Below, one piece after another: positions 40,354 to 49,783 of a stretch of DNA of 64,000 nucleotides. Origin of the DNA: Clostridium pasteurianum (lineage in GTDB: Bacteria > Bacillota > Clostridia > Clostridiales > Clostridiaceae); NCBI RefSeq assembly GCF_001705235.1, contig NZ_MCGV01000001.1, positions 62,001 through 126,000 of the forward strand. The letters run 5' to 3'. How positions within the stretch are numbered: position 1 is the first letter of the stretch; each line of letters begins with the position of its first letter. A program made the position numbers and the translations under genes. The notes below the pieces were generated by a model. It searched no databases. It worked only from the letters and a program-made list of their open reading frames with translations, and was not told the origin of the DNA.

Positions 40354-40749
40354 ATGGAAGTTTCTATATTAGGGAAGAACATTAAAAATATTAGAGAAAA
40401 AAAAGGTATGAATGCATATACACTGTCTAAAAAAGCGCACGTAGGTGCATCAACTATATCTGAGATAGAAAGCGGAATTAGGCAAAACCTAAATAGTTCA
40501 ACTGTTATGAAAGTTGCAAATGCACTCGGAGTTTCATTTGACTATTTGTATAAAGCAGAAACTAATACTGAATATGTCATAGAAGATATTGAAGATGCCC
40601 TTGAAATGGTATTAAACAGCGAGGAATTAAAATTAGATGATACTAAATTAAATGATAATGAACAACAACAATTAAAAATTGCCATTACATCTGCACTAAA
40701 TATCATTAGATTTAATAGAAAAAATGTAGAGGAGAGAACTAATAAATGA
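40354..40749 (+). CDS. Xre-family repressor coupled to the recombinase
   Basis: 131 residues: N-terminal Xre domain (about 8-65: LGKNIKNIREKKGMNAYTLS, then KKAHVGASTISEIESGIRQN, ANALGVSFDYLYKAE) plus an acidic helical C-terminus for oligomerisation. Stop TGA overlaps the recombinase ATG (ATGA), so translation is coupled. It probably keeps the element quiescent by binding the operators at 40083-40328. Confidence 0.88.
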   Translation: MEVSILGKNIKNIREKKGMNAYTLSKKAHVGASTISEIESGIRQNLNSSTVMKVANALGVSFDYLYKAETNTEYVIEDIEDALEMVLNSEELKLDDTKLNDNEQQQLKIAITSALNIIRFNRKNVEERTNK

Positions 40750-42428
40750 AAAAAGTAGCACTCTATTGTAGAGTAAGTTCTGATGATCAGAAAGAACGTG
40801 GAACCATAGAAAATCAAATTGAAACTCTTGTTTCATACATTAAATATATTAAAACAAATAAAGATATCGACATATATGGTCAATACTTAGATGATGGTGT
40901 AAGTGGTGCCATTGAATTTGTTAATAGACCCGCTGGATCAAAACTAGTTAAAGATGCATCAGATGGTCTTTTCAATATCGTTTTAGTTTGGAAAATAGAT
41001 AGATTTGGCAGAGATACACTTACTGGATTAAAAACAGTTGAATCTTTACGGAAATATAATGTTGAAATAATGAGTATGACTGAACCATTTGATTTAAATA
41101 CTCCAGCAGGACGATTTCAATTCATTACATATCTAAATATGGCTGAATTAGAACGCAATAATATACTTGACAGATTATTTCTTGGTGCTACCATAGCTGC
41201 TAAAAAAGGTAAATGGATGGGAGGAATCGTGCCATATGGATACGAAAAAAATAATGATGGCTTTTTAGAAATCAATAATAATGAAGCTAAAATAATACGT
41301 GAAATTTTTGATATGTACACAAATAAAAGATTTAGTACTATAGATATAGCTGTATACTTAAACAATTTAGGTATACCATCTAGTTGCGGAAAAGGTAAAG
41401 GAAAAAGGACAAAAAAAGTGAGTGGTAAATGGCGATGTAGTTCAATAGATAGAATTTTGAATAGTACAACCTATAAAGGTATACATGAATATGGCAAACG
41501 TGCTACTAGAAGGAAAAAAACTATTATAAGAAAAGTACCCGCCATCGTTTCTGAAGAAATTTGGAATAAAGCACAAATAGTGAAAGAAAAGAACAAATTA
41601 ATTTCCAAAAGAAATATCAAAAGGAGACAATATCTTTTGCGAGGCCTTATATCATGTGGTATTTGTGGATATAATTATTATGGAATAAGTTATACAAATA
41701 AAAGTTCTGTATATGCCTGTAGGGGAAAGCTAGGAAAAGAAAATAAAAAGATTCTAAATATAAAATGTAACAATCTTAATATAAATGCAAATCTCCTTGA
41801 AAATGAAGTATGGCAAACATGTTTAGATATACTTAAAAATTATAATAAGTATATCAAACATTTAAAACAAAAATCATCAAACAATAACAATGATAATATA
41901 AAAAATGCGTTAGATAAATTGAATTCTAATTTAGCTAATAAAAATAGCGAAAAGGAAAAAATATTGAGTTTATTTAGAAAAAACATCATTAATGAAGAAG
42001 ATGTTAAAAATCAACTGCTTGATATTCAAGAAGAAGAAAAGAAATTGTTAAACTTAATCAACAATTTGAAAACAAACAAGAGGCATAATAATAATGAAAA
42101 TAAATTAATACATAATATGTCTGATAAACTTGAATACTATAAATCAAAACTAGATAAACTTGAATTCCAAGACAAGTATGATATAGTTCATATACTTGTA
42201 AAAAAAATAACTATAGATACTACTATTAAATATGGTCAAAAAGTTCCTAAAGCAACTATAAAATATAACCTTGTATCACCTTTAGTAAATGATTGTCAAA
42301 GTGTCAAATTTTCAAACTGCACGGATGTCCTTGCGGTAACTATGGCTCGGATAGAGAATGTACCTGTACAGAATATCAAAGGAAAAGATATTTATCAAAA
42401 TTATCAAGTGCCATTATTGATAGAATAG
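40746..42428 (+). CDS. int: Large serine recombinase (integrase)
   Basis: 560 residues: resolvase catalytic domain (about 1-150) with ALYCRVSSDDQKERGTIENQ (catalytic Ser11), then the recombinase domain (about 170-270) and a zinc ribbon (CGICGYNYYG near 305, ACRG and KCNN). A long coiled region follows (about 375-460). From about residue 526 the frame reads across the attachment junction into comM DNA, so the last 35 or so residues (NCTDVLAVTMARIENVPV...) are host-derived and not conserved. In the excised circle the C-terminus would differ. It catalyses insertion into comM. Confidence 0.95.
   Translation: MKKVALYCRVSSDDQKERGTIENQIETLVSYIKYIKTNKDIDIYGQYLDDGVSGAIEFVNRPAGSKLVKDASDGLFNIVLVWKIDRFGRDTLTGLKTVESLRKYNVEIMSMTEPFDLNTPAGRFQFITYLNMAELERNNILDRLFLGATIAAKKGKWMGGIVPYGYEKNNDGFLEINNNEAKIIREIFDMYTNKRFSTIDIAVYLNNLGIPSSCGKGKGKRTKKVSGKWRCSSIDRILNSTTYKGIHEYGKRATRRKKTIIRKVPAIVSEEIWNKAQIVKEKNKLISKRNIKRRQYLLRGLISCGICGYNYYGISYTNKSSVYACRGKLGKENKKILNIKCNNLNINANLLENEVWQTCLDILKNYNKYIKHLKQKSSNNNNDNIKNALDKLNSNLANKNSEKEKILSLFRKNIINEEDVKNQLLDIQEEEKKLLNLINNLKTNKRHNNNENKLIHNMSDKLEYYKSKLDKLEFQDKYDIVHILVKKITIDTTIKYGQKVPKATIKYNLVSPLVNDCQSVKFSNCTDVLAVTMARIENVPVQNIKGKDIYQNYQVPLLIE
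42315..42350. other. Right attachment site (attR) in comM
   Basis: ComM proteins normally read N-P-C-P-C-G at this point. Here the frame reads L-H-G before C-P-C-G (CPCG codons at 42326-42337), showing that comM sequence resumes at about 42,326. The crossover must lie within the TGTCCTTGCGGTAAC stretch, but the exact core dinucleotide cannot be fixed without the left end or the empty site. Confidence 0.75.
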
Positions 42429-42802
42429 ATATATTTTCTTCAGTTAATTCAATTAAATATGAAGAAATTGAAAAAAAATTTGTGTCAGAAAGTTCAAAAG
42501 ATATACGTACCAGAGTAATTAAAGTACGAAAAATACAAGAAGAACGATTTAAAAATGATAATATACAGTATAATTCGCAAATGCAAAAAAAGCACATTGA
42601 CAAATACTGCAAATTAAATAGTAATGGTACAAATATAATGAAAAAACTATTTTCAAACTTTCAAATAAGCACGAGGGCATATACAAGGATATTAAAAGTA
42701 TCACGAACAATTGCAGATATGAATAACAGACGTGAAATAGATTCAAAAGATGTAATTGAAGCTTTACAATATAGAAAATTTATAGGTGGAAAAATAGTGT
42801 AA
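42326..42802 (+). pseudogene. comM: comM/yifB 3' fragment, split by the element
   Basis: The frame encodes CPCGNYGSDRECTCTEYQRK followed by RYLSKLSSAIIDRIDI, the C-terminal third of the magnesium-chelatase-like ComM/YifB ATPase, ending ALQYRKFIGGKIV. The first half with Walker motifs is missing and should lie beyond the left end of the element. ComM promotes natural transformation as a branch-migration helicase. Its next genes, yraN and rnhB, are the usual neighbours. Confidence 0.92.
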
Positions 42803-42858
42803 AGCTTAAAGTGTAAAAAACGTTTACTATAAAAATAAAAGCAAAAGTGAGGCTCAAT

Positions 42859-43221
42859 ATGCATAATTTAAATAAAAAAGTGGGAGATTATGGCGAAAAA
42901 ATTGCTGTACTTTACTTAAAAAAATTAGGCTATATTATACGTAATAAAAATTATAGATGCAGATTAGGAGAATTAGATATAATTGCACAAGACAAAAGTT
43001 GCATTATGTTTACAGAAGTTAAAGCACGGTATAATGATACATATGGATTTCCTGTAGAAGCCGTTAATCGCAGAAAAAGACTAAAAATCTACAACACAGC
43101 TAAATATTATATTTCAGATAAAAGACTATCAAATTATAATTTTAGGTTCGATGTAATAGAAATAGTATTTAATTATCAAGATGATTCTTATGAATTAAAC
43201 TTTATACCAAATGCTTTTTAA
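42859..43221 (+). CDS. yraN: YraN family protein (UPF0102)
   Basis: About 120 residues with the nuclease-like core of YraN: LNKKVGDYGEKIAVLYLKKL, GYIIRNKNYRCRLGELDIIA, IMFTEVKARYNDTYGFP (E...D...EVK pattern). The ATG of the frame is at 42859 (MHNLNKKV), after GAGGCTC. The molecular role of YraN is not established. It ends five bases before the convergent rnhB stop. Confidence 0.9.
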   Translation: MHNLNKKVGDYGEKIAVLYLKKLGYIIRNKNYRCRLGELDIIAQDKSCIMFTEVKARYNDTYGFPVEAVNRRKRLKIYNTAKYYISDKRLSNYNFRFDVIEIVFNYQDDSYELNFIPNAF

Positions 43222-43226
43222 ATAAA

Positions 43227-44006
43227 TTATATAATGTTTTTCAAAAAACTCATACGATGTATTGGACAAACGCCATATTCCTTAATTGCATCTATATGTT
43301 CTCTGGAACCATACCCTACATTACTTTCAAAACCATATTGAGGATATAATTTTGACAATTTATGCATTAAATCATCTCTATATACTTTAGCTATTATAGA
43401 AGCACATGCTATACTTGCACTTTGTGCATCACCTTTTATAATATAGTTATTTCTTATGTTTAGTCCTTTTACAGAGTATCCATCTGATATTACAAGTTCA
43501 GGTTTAACTTTAAGTTTACTGCATGCTATTCTAAATATTTCATTATTGCACCAGCTTATTCCCTTTTCATCAATTTCGTTATTATCCAGAAGAGCTATTT
43601 CATATGCAAGTGCCTTTTCTTTTATAATTTTAGATAGTTCTTCTCTTTTTTTTGCACTTACTTTTTTTGAATCATTTATACCTAAAATAAGATCTGAATC
43701 ATTTGTTACATTTAAATCAAGTATTACCGCAGCACCAACTATCGGACCTGCAAGAGGTCCTCTGCCAACCTCATCTACTCCGGCAATTAATATATTTCCA
43801 AACCTTTTATCAAATTCATATAACTTTCTAACTCTTGTAATTTCATTTTGTTTTTTATTGTATGCATTTATAATTTTTCTTCCTAAAGATTGAACATTTT
43901 TTCTGCTGTCGTCTAATATTGAATGTGCGGCACTTAATCTTCTTTCTTCTTCCATATCATCCAAAGTATTTTTTATTTCCTTAAAACTCATTTGTAAAAA
44001 GTCCAA
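43227..44006 (-). CDS. rnhB: Ribonuclease HII
   Basis: 259 residues. The catalytic motif region is [20 protein letters not shown], with ISDGYSVKG and the [20 protein letters not shown] block. Length and a helical N-terminal extension ([20 protein letters not shown]) match Bacillus RnhB. It removes RNA:DNA hybrids and misincorporated ribonucleotides. It overlaps the rbgA neighbourhood by four bases of spacing, in the conserved ribosome-biogenesis operon. Confidence 0.95.
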   Translation of the reverse strand: MDFLQMSFKEIKNTLDDMEEERRLSAAHSILDDSRKNVQSLGRKIINAYNKKQNEITRVRKLYEFDKRFGNILIAGVDEVGRGPLAGPIVGAAVILDLNVTNDSDLILGINDSKKVSAKKREELSKIIKEKALAYEIALLDNNEIDEKGISWCNNEIFRIACSKLKVKPELVISDGYSVKGLNIRNNYIIKGDAQSASIACASIIAKVYRDDLMHKLSKLYPQYGFESNVGYGSREHIDAIKEYGVCPIHRMSFLKNII

Positions 44007-44010
44007 ATTT

Positions 44011-44859
44011 TCACGGCCTTTCTAAAGAAATTTTTCCTATTTTTCCTGATCTAAATTCATCAATAAGCATTATAGATACTCTGTTGTAATCCGTCTCTCC
44101 GCCTTTTAATAATGCTCCTCTTTTGGCTGCTATATTTTGCATATTGATAAGAGCATCATCATCTATAGTATCAATCCTATATCTTTCTATAAGTTTTTCA
44201 GGACAATTTTTTTGCAGAACCTTTATAAGCTTTAATGAAAGCTCTTCTATATCCATTATTTCATCTTTTATTGCTCCTGTAAGTGCAAGATTAAGTCCTA
44301 CTACTTCATCCTGGAATTTAGGCCATAATACTCCAGGAGTATCCATAAGCTCTATTCCTAGATTAGTTTTTATCCACTGCTTACTTTTAGTTAACCCTGG
44401 TTTATTGCCTACTTTAGCAATCTTGTTTTTAGCCATTTTGTTTATAAATGAAGATTTTCCTACATTAGGTATACCTACAACCATTGCACGTATAGTGTAC
44501 TCCTTAATACCCTTTGAAGCCATTCTTTCAAGCTTTTCTTTAAGTAAACTGTTAATAACAGATTTTATGCTATTTAATCCTTTACCTTGAAGGCAATTTA
44601 CAGGAATAGCTTTTACATTTTTATTAGATAAAGAATTTATCCATTTATCTGTTACAGCCTTTTCTGCTAAATCAGATTTATTCAAAAGAATTATCCTAGG
44701 TTTGTCTTTGCATATATTATCTATATCAGGGTTACTACTAGAATATACGATTCTAGCATCTCTTATTTCAATTACTACATCAACTAATTTTAAATTTTCT
44801 CTTATTTCTCTTCTTGTTTTTGCCATATGGCCTGGAAACCAATTTATTGAATTTACCAT
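44011..44859 (-). CDS. rbgA: Ribosome biogenesis GTPase RbgA (YlqF)
   Basis: 282 residues with circularly permuted GTPase motifs: G4 [11 protein letters not shown]1 [21 protein letters not shown]3 [13 protein letters not shown]-terminus [14 protein letters not shown] is diagnostic. It matures the 50S subunit. C-terminal helical ANTAR-like domain ends the protein. It lies next to lepB and rnhB as in Bacillus. Confidence 0.95.
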   Translation of the reverse strand: MVNSINWFPGHMAKTRREIRENLKLVDVVIEIRDARIVYSSSNPDIDNICKDKPRIILLNKSDLAEKAVTDKWINSLSNKNVKAIPVNCLQGKGLNSIKSVINSLLKEKLERMASKGIKEYTIRAMVVGIPNVGKSSFINKMAKNKIAKVGNKPGLTKSKQWIKTNLGIELMDTPGVLWPKFQDEVVGLNLALTGAIKDEIMDIEELSLKLIKVLQKNCPEKLIERYRIDTIDDDALINMQNIAAKRGALLKGGETDYNRVSIMLIDEFRSGKIGKISLERP

Positions 44860-44861
44860 AA

Positions 44862-45401
44862 TTACCTTACCTTTCCTATTTTATTAAAAGGATAAATTCT
44901 CAAAGCTTCTTTTCCTATTATGAGTTTTTTATTTACAAAACCAACTTCATTTTCAAATCTACTATCTAAACTATTATATCTATTATCTCCAAGTACAAAA
45001 ACTGTATTTTGCGGAACTGTCTTTTCATCAAAATTATGAACTCTAAGATCATCTGTAACTTGCTTATTCATATAGTAAGCATATTTTTCATTTAACTGAG
45101 TTCCATTAACATAAACTTTATCATCTAAAATTTTAACTTTATCCCCTTGAACGGCTATAACTCTTTTTATGAATTTTTTGCTTGTATCACTAGGGCATTT
45201 AAATACTATTATATCCCCTTTTTGGGGAAAAGTGAAATGATAAGAAACCTTCTCAATTATTAATCTATCATTATTTTGAAGTGTGCTATACATTGATGTT
45301 CCGTCTACACTTACAGTTTCAAAAACAAATAAAATTATAAACGCTGCAGCAATAACTGCTACCAATATAGATTTTCCAAACTCAATTAAGCTTTTAACCA
45401 A
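44862..45401 (-). CDS. lepB: Signal peptidase I
   Basis: 179 residues: membrane anchor (ILVAVIAAAFIILFVFETVS), catalytic serine in VDGTSMYSTL, catalytic lysine in KKFIKRVIAVQGDKV, and FVLGDNRYNSLDSRF. It cleaves signal peptides of exported proteins at the membrane. Located between rplS and rbgA, as in Bacillus and other clostridia. Confidence 0.95.
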   Translation of the reverse strand: MVKSLIEFGKSILVAVIAAAFIILFVFETVSVDGTSMYSTLQNNDRLIIEKVSYHFTFPQKGDIIVFKCPSDTSKKFIKRVIAVQGDKVKILDDKVYVNGTQLNEKYAYYMNKQVTDDLRVHNFDEKTVPQNTVFVLGDNRYNSLDSRFENEVGFVNKKLIIGKEALRIYPFNKIGKVR

Positions 45402-45424
45402 ATTTTATCACCACCATAATAATG

Positions 45425-45486
45425 AAATTGTAGAGAACATAAGCTCTCTACAATTTAAATATATTTCTACCAAAATCACTTAAATA
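45425..45486. repeat. Dispersed repeat copy 1 with hairpin
   Basis: Starts with a perfect hairpin TTGTAGAGA/TCTCTACAA, then TTTAAATATATTTCTACCAA and AATCACTTAAATAAA. About three quarters identical by eye to 55088-55150. It lies in the lepB leader region, between the rplS terminator and lepB. Confidence 0.55.
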
Positions 45487-45547
45487 AAAAATCACAGCGA
45501 ACAACTGTCTAGCTGCAACTTAACTGTATTCTTTGCAAAATTACTTA

Positions 45548-45575
45548 AATAAAACAGGGACTATACGCCCCTGTT
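45548..45575 (-). terminator. Terminator after rplS
   Basis: Minus-strand AAACAGGGGCGTATAGTCCCTGTTT, a stem with one loop mismatch, and T-rich flank. It directly follows the rplS stop codon at 45577. Confidence 0.85.
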
Positions 45576-45576
45576 T

Positions 45577-45927
45577 TTATCTTACTTCTTTTACTTTAGC
45601 AGCTTTACCAACTCTACTTCTTAAGTAGTAAAGTTTAGCTCTTCTTACTTTACCTTTTCTTACAACTTTAATTCCAGCAATTATAGGTGCATTTAATGGA
45701 AAAGTTCTTTCAACTCCAACTCCATATGCAACTCTTCTTACTGTAAAAGTCTCTCTAAGGCCGCCATTCTGTCTTTTGATTACAGTTCCTTCAAAAGCCT
45801 GAATTCTTTCTTTTCCGCCTTCTTTAATTTTAACATCAACTTTAACTGTGTCTCCAACATTAAAACTAGGAAGATCTTTTCTTATTTGTTCTGCTTCTAT
45901 TTCTTGTATAACATTTAACATGTGCAA
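45577..45927 (-). CDS. rplS: 50S ribosomal protein L19
   Basis: About 115 residues with the L19 pattern: [69 protein letters not shown]. Start could be ATG 45921 (MLNVIQE), after GGAGGTAATTGC. Part of the large ribosomal subunit. Cotranscribed with trmD and rimM. Confidence 0.97.
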   Translation of the reverse strand: MHMLNVIQEIEAEQIRKDLPSFNVGDTVKVDVKIKEGGKERIQAFEGTVIKRQNGGLRETFTVRRVAYGVGVERTFPLNAPIIAGIKVVRKGKVRRAKLYYLRSRVGKAAKVKEVR

Positions 45928-46000
45928 TTACCTCCTATAAATATTTGACGTTCATGCTCCAATTCGAAACAGAGGACCGCCTGCACAATAACATTTAAAT
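45928..46000 (-). ncRNA. Possible L19 leader RNA
   Basis: Between trmD and rplS, the minus strand contains GTGCAGGCGGTCCTCTGTTT, and GGAGGTAATTGCAC at its end. The outer GTGCA/TGCAC pair would enclose the rplS ribosome site. A conserved L19-autoregulatory leader is known from Firmicutes at this position. I could not check the Rfam covariance. Confidence 0.5.
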
Positions 46001-46045
46001 TCTATCATAAAACTCCATCTAATGCAATAATATATTTAAATTACT

Positions 46046-46774
46046 CTATATTTCATCACATTCCATGAGTTTTTTATCTTCTTCAGTCATATTAAACTTA
46101 TCAAATAAATCTTTTCTTCTAACTTTAGTTATCACTAAAGCCTGCTTTCTTCGCCATTTCCTAATATTTTCATGATGACCTGAGAGGAGAACTTCTGGTA
46201 CTCTTTCACCTTCAAATTCTTCAGGTCTTGTATATTGAGGATACTCTAAAAGGCCATTATAAAAGGATTCTTCTGTGTAACTTTCACTGCTCTTTAAAAC
46301 TCCAGGAATCATTCTGCATATACTATCAACTACTGGTATGCATGCCATTTCGCCGCCTGTTAATACAAAGTCTCCTAATGAAAATTCTTCGTCAATATAT
46401 TTATAAATTCTTTCATCAATACCTTCATAATGACCACATAATATTATAAACTCCTTGTCCTTAGAAAGTTTTTTTGCAGTCTCTTGATTAAACTTTTTAC
46501 CCCTTGGTCCCAAGAAAATGACTTTACCATTATTTAATTTCTTTAAAGCTTTAATAGCATCAATAGCAGGCTGTGGTGTCATAACCATGCCTGCACCTCC
46601 ACCATAAGGATAATCATCAGTTTTTCTATGCTTATCCAAAGTGTAATCACGAATATTATAAGTATTAATTTCAACTATACCATTTTTCTGTGCTCTTCCT
46701 ATCATACTATAGTTGAATAAGTCAAACATTTCTGGAAATAAAGTAAGTATATCTATCTTTAATCTTCTAACCAT
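46046..46774 (-). CDS. trmD: tRNA (guanine-N1)-methyltransferase
   Basis: 242 residues with [47 protein letters not shown] and [20 protein letters not shown], the SPOUT knot motifs of TrmD. It methylates G37 of tRNAs. It overlaps the end of rimM by 16 bases. Confidence 0.97.
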   Translation of the reverse strand: MVRRLKIDILTLFPEMFDLFNYSMIGRAQKNGIVEINTYNIRDYTLDKHRKTDDYPYGGGAGMVMTPQPAIDAIKALKKLNNGKVIFLGPRGKKFNQETAKKLSKDKEFIILCGHYEGIDERIYKYIDEEFSLGDFVLTGGEMACIPVVDSICRMIPGVLKSSESYTEESFYNGLLEYPQYTRPEEFEGERVPEVLLSGHHENIRKWRRKQALVITKVRRKDLFDKFNMTEEDKKLMECDEI

Positions 46775-47259
46775 TCTTCAACAGCCCTTATCTTTATTTT
46801 TTCATTTTGTATGTCAACCTCGAGAACAAAGTCCTTAAGCGCTGGAACTAATAAATCTTGCTGTCCTGACCTTTTTATGCAGTACACATCATTATTTTTT
46901 GTACTTATAACATCATATACTTTTCCTAAGAATTTACCATTTTCGTCAAAAACACTGCATCCTATAATATCACTAATAAAATATTGCCCTTCTTTAAGTT
47001 CAATTGAATCCTTACGTGGTATTTGTATAAACTTATTTTTATATTTAACAGCATCATCTATGCTGTCTATTCCTTCTAATTTTAATATAACTTTATTAGG
47101 CTGTTTTTTTACCGAAATTACTTTTCTAATTTGATTATCAATGTAGACATTATCCAATTCATCAAAGCGATTAATATCATCTGTCAGAGGATAAATTTTA
47201 AGCTCACCGCGAACACCATGTGTATTTATAATTTGTCCAATACTTAAAAAATCTTCCAT
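46759..47259 (-). CDS. rimM: 16S rRNA processing protein RimM
   Basis: 166 residues. N-terminal [20 protein letters not shown] and the PRC-barrel part ([40 protein letters not shown]) are characteristic. RimM assists 30S head maturation with S19. Standard partner of trmD in the S16 operon. Confidence 0.95.
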   Translation of the reverse strand: MEDFLSIGQIINTHGVRGELKIYPLTDDINRFDELDNVYIDNQIRKVISVKKQPNKVILKLEGIDSIDDAVKYKNKFIQIPRKDSIELKEGQYFISDIIGCSVFDENGKFLGKVYDVISTKNNDVYCIKRSGQQDLLVPALKDFVLEVDIQNEKIKIRAVEEWLED

Positions 47260-47394
47260 TCAAAGTACCTCCGAACTGCTAATAAGATTCTTTAATATAT
47301 GCAGCTCATAAAAAATCTATATTATATTTAAAATTATATCCTATAAATAATATTTAATGCAATTTAGACTCATTTTTTTCAAAATTACATTAAA

Positions 47395-47421
47395 AATATA
47401 AGAGTTAGAAAACCCTAACTC
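47395..47421 (-). terminator. Terminator after khpA
   Basis: Stem ATAAGAGTTAG/CTAACTCTTAT with AAAAC loop, overlapping the region just after the khpA stop. The flanking T-run is short on the minus strand (ATATTTTTAATG), so termination may be partial. Confidence 0.6.
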
Positions 47422-47649
47422 TTATATTATCTCCACAACAACTCTTTTATTTTCTTTTACAGCTGCTGCCTTTATTACAGTTCTAATAGCCTTAGCTATT
47501 CTTCCCTGTTTTCCAATAACTTTTCCCATATCTTCAGGTGCAACCTTTAATTCAAGTATAATAGACTGTTCTCCAGTAACTTCACTAACTTGAACTTCAT
47601 CAGGACAATCTACTAATGACCTAGCAATAGTCTCTAGCAATTGCTTCAT
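47422..47649 (-). CDS. khpA: KH-domain RNA-binding protein KhpA (YlqC)
   Basis: Start chosen at ATG 47649 (MKQLLETIARSLVDC), after GGGGGTGT. 75 residues with the KH loop VIGKQGRIAKAIRTVIKAAA. KhpA binds RNA and helps control cell elongation in Firmicutes. Encoded right after rpsP. Confidence 0.93.
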   Translation of the reverse strand: MKQLLETIARSLVDCPDEVQVSEVTGEQSIILELKVAPEDMGKVIGKQGRIAKAIRTVIKAAAVKENKRVVVEII

Positions 47650-47670
47650 GTTAAACACCCCCAAAAATTA

Positions 47671-47916
47671 CTATTTAGTTGTTACTCCACTTTTATTTAA
47701 AAGCTTTTTAATTGTTTCTGATGGTTGAGCTCCATTTTTTATCCAAGTAGCCACCTTATCAGCATCAACTTTAAAAGTAACAGGATCTGTAGTTGGATTA
47801 TAATATCCTAATTCTTCTATGAATTTTCCATCTCTAGGACTTCTAGAATCAGCTACAACTATTCTGTAAAAAGGAGCTTTTTTAGCACCCATTCTCTTTA
47901 ATCTTATTTTTACCAT
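47671..47916 (-). CDS. rpsP: 30S ribosomal protein S16
   Basis: 81 residues with [40 protein letters not shown] and [20 protein letters not shown]. Component of the small ribosomal subunit. Starts with an AAGGAGG site. Confidence 0.97.
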   Translation of the reverse strand: MVKIRLKRMGAKKAPFYRIVVADSRSPRDGKFIEELGYYNPTTDPVTFKVDADKVATWIKNGAQPSETIKKLLNKSGVTTK

Positions 47917-47990
47917 TATGTCTCACCTCCTTCAAAGTTATGATTATAAGATTTCCAGTTAAATTCAACTAGAAAAAATCTTTATCTATA

Positions 47991-49340
47991 CTAAAATGGC
48001 ATTTTACCACCAAATAGACCTTTTTTAGAAAATTTATTTCCCTTAAATTGCTTCATCATTTTTTTCATTTGATCAAACTGCTTAAGTACCTTATTAACTT
48101 CTTGAACAGTAGTTCCTGAGCCTAAAGCTATTCTTCTCTTTCTAGAAGCATTTGAGCTAATTAGAGGCGGATTTCTTCTTTCCTTAACAGTCATAGAATG
48201 TATAATCGCTTCATATTTTTTCATTTCGCTTTCGCCTTTAGACATATCCACACCCTTAAGCATACTGCTATTAACACCTGGAATCATCTCAAGAAGCTTT
48301 CCCATAGGGCCTAATTTCTTCATTTGCTCAAAGCTTTGAAGAAAATCCTCAAAATTAAACTCCTGATTTAGCATTCTAGTTCCAAGTTCTTTTGCCTGTT
48401 TCTCATCAATGGCAGATTGAGCTTTCTCAATAAGTGTAAGTACATCCCCCATTCCAAGTATTCTAGAAGCCATTCTATCAGGATGAAAAACCTCAAGGTC
48501 ATTCATTTTTTCACCCATACCAACATATTTAATAGGTTTTCCCGTCATTTCTCTTATAGAAAGAGCGGCACCGCCCCTTGTATCTCCATCAAGCTTTGTA
48601 AGTACTACACCAGTAAGTTCAAGTTTATCATTAAAACTTTGTGCAACATTTACAGCATCCTGACCTGTCATAGAATCAACAACAAGTAAAATTTCTTTTG
48701 GATTTACTTCTTTCTTTATGTTTTGAAGTTCATTCATAAGTTCTTCATCTATATGAAGTCTTCCTGCTGTATCAATTATAACTACATTTAAGCCATTTTC
48801 TTTGGCATGACTTATTGCTGCTTTTGATATATCAACAGGACTTACTTTATCACCCATAGAAAAAACCGGTATATCTATAGATTTTCCAACTACTTGAAGC
48901 TGTTTTATAGCTGCGGGCCTATATATATCGCATGCAACAAGAAGTGGCTTTTTATTTTTTTTCTTTAAGCTAAGCGCAAGCTTACCACACATAGTAGTTT
49001 TTCCGGCACCTTGAAGACCAACTGCCATTAAAACTGTAATACCATTCTCCTCAAATTCTAATTTACTCTCACTTTTACCCATTAAGTTAGTAAGTTCTTC
49101 ATTAACTATTTTTATAACTTGTTGGGCAGGAGTAAGACTTTCCATAACCTCATTACCTAAGCATTTATCACCTACTACTTTAACGAAGTTTTTAACTATC
49201 TTATAATTAACATCAGCTTCTAAAAGAGCAAGCTTTACTTCTCTCATAGCATCTTTTATATCTTTTTCTGAAAGTTTACCTTTTCCTCTCAGTTTTTTCA
49301 TTGCCATCTGTAATTTTGAAGATAATCCCTCGAAAGCCAA
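47991..49340 (-). CDS. ffh: Signal recognition particle GTPase Ffh
   Basis: 449 residues: N and G domains with GLQGAGKTTMCGKL (G1), VIIDTAGRLHIDEE, LTKLDGDTRGGAALS, then the Met-rich M domain ending FDQMKKMMKQFKGNKFSKKG. Binds signal sequences with 4.5S RNA. Located with ylxM upstream and rpsP downstream, as usual. Confidence 0.97.
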   Translation of the reverse strand: MAFEGLSSKLQMAMKKLRGKGKLSEKDIKDAMREVKLALLEADVNYKIVKNFVKVVGDKCLGNEVMESLTPAQQVIKIVNEELTNLMGKSESKLEFEENGITVLMAVGLQGAGKTTMCGKLALSLKKKNKKPLLVACDIYRPAAIKQLQVVGKSIDIPVFSMGDKVSPVDISKAAISHAKENGLNVVIIDTAGRLHIDEELMNELQNIKKEVNPKEILLVVDSMTGQDAVNVAQSFNDKLELTGVVLTKLDGDTRGGAALSIREMTGKPIKYVGMGEKMNDLEVFHPDRMASRILGMGDVLTLIEKAQSAIDEKQAKELGTRMLNQEFNFEDFLQSFEQMKKLGPMGKLLEMIPGVNSSMLKGVDMSKGESEMKKYEAIIHSMTVKERRNPPLISSNASRKRRIALGSGTTVQEVNKVLKQFDQMKKMMKQFKGNKFSKKGLFGGKMPF

Positions 49341-49358
49341 GTAAAATCCCTCCTTGCT

Positions 49359-49709
49359 TTATAACTTAAAAGAATCCAGTTCATTTTCAATGTCATTAAT
49401 TAGTTTAATATTGTCTTTATCATGAATTTTATTTTTCAAAATGTCAAATTTAATTTTCACATTTTTTTTAATAGTTTCATTCTCATGATATTTATCTAAA
49501 AGTTTAAGTTTATGCTCATAATTTAAAAGTACTTTATGACATCTCTTAATCAAATCATATATAGCCTGTCTTGTGGTATTATTTAATTCTGCTATTTCTG
49601 GCATAGATAAATCGTCATCATAATATAATTTCATAACATTCAGCTGCTTTTCTGTAAGCAGAGTGCCATATGTACTTAAAAGTATTGAATAATATATTCT
49701 TTCTTCCAT
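49359..49709 (-). CDS. ylxM: YlxM family helix-turn-helix protein
   Basis: About 116 residues starting MEERIYYSILLSTYGTLLTE, then QLNVMKLYYDDDLSMPEIAE, LNNTTRQAIYDLIKRC, the sigma-4-like helix-turn-helix of YlxM. It may modulate Ffh function. Upstream neighbour of ffh. Confidence 0.93.
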   Translation of the reverse strand: MEERIYYSILLSTYGTLLTEKQLNVMKLYYDDDLSMPEIAELNNTTRQAIYDLIKRCHKVLLNYEHKLKLLDKYHENETIKKNVKIKFDILKNKIHDKDNIKLINDIENELDSFKL

Positions 49710-49741
49710 ATAAACCACCGACCAATGATATTATAATATCA

Positions 49742-49783
49742 AATAAAAAAAGTGATGTCAAGTATTTTTACTTAACATCACTT
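49742..49783 (-). terminator. Intrinsic terminator before ylxM
   Basis: Minus-strand stem AGTGATGTTAAGTA/TACTTGACATCACT followed by seven T. It closes transcription from ftsY side before the ylxM-ffh unit. Confidence 0.85.

Noticed and set aside
42293-42325. comM fragment starting with TTG at 42293
   Set aside because: These codons lie on the element side of the junction. The residues L-H-G do not match ComM, so true comM starts again only near 42,326.
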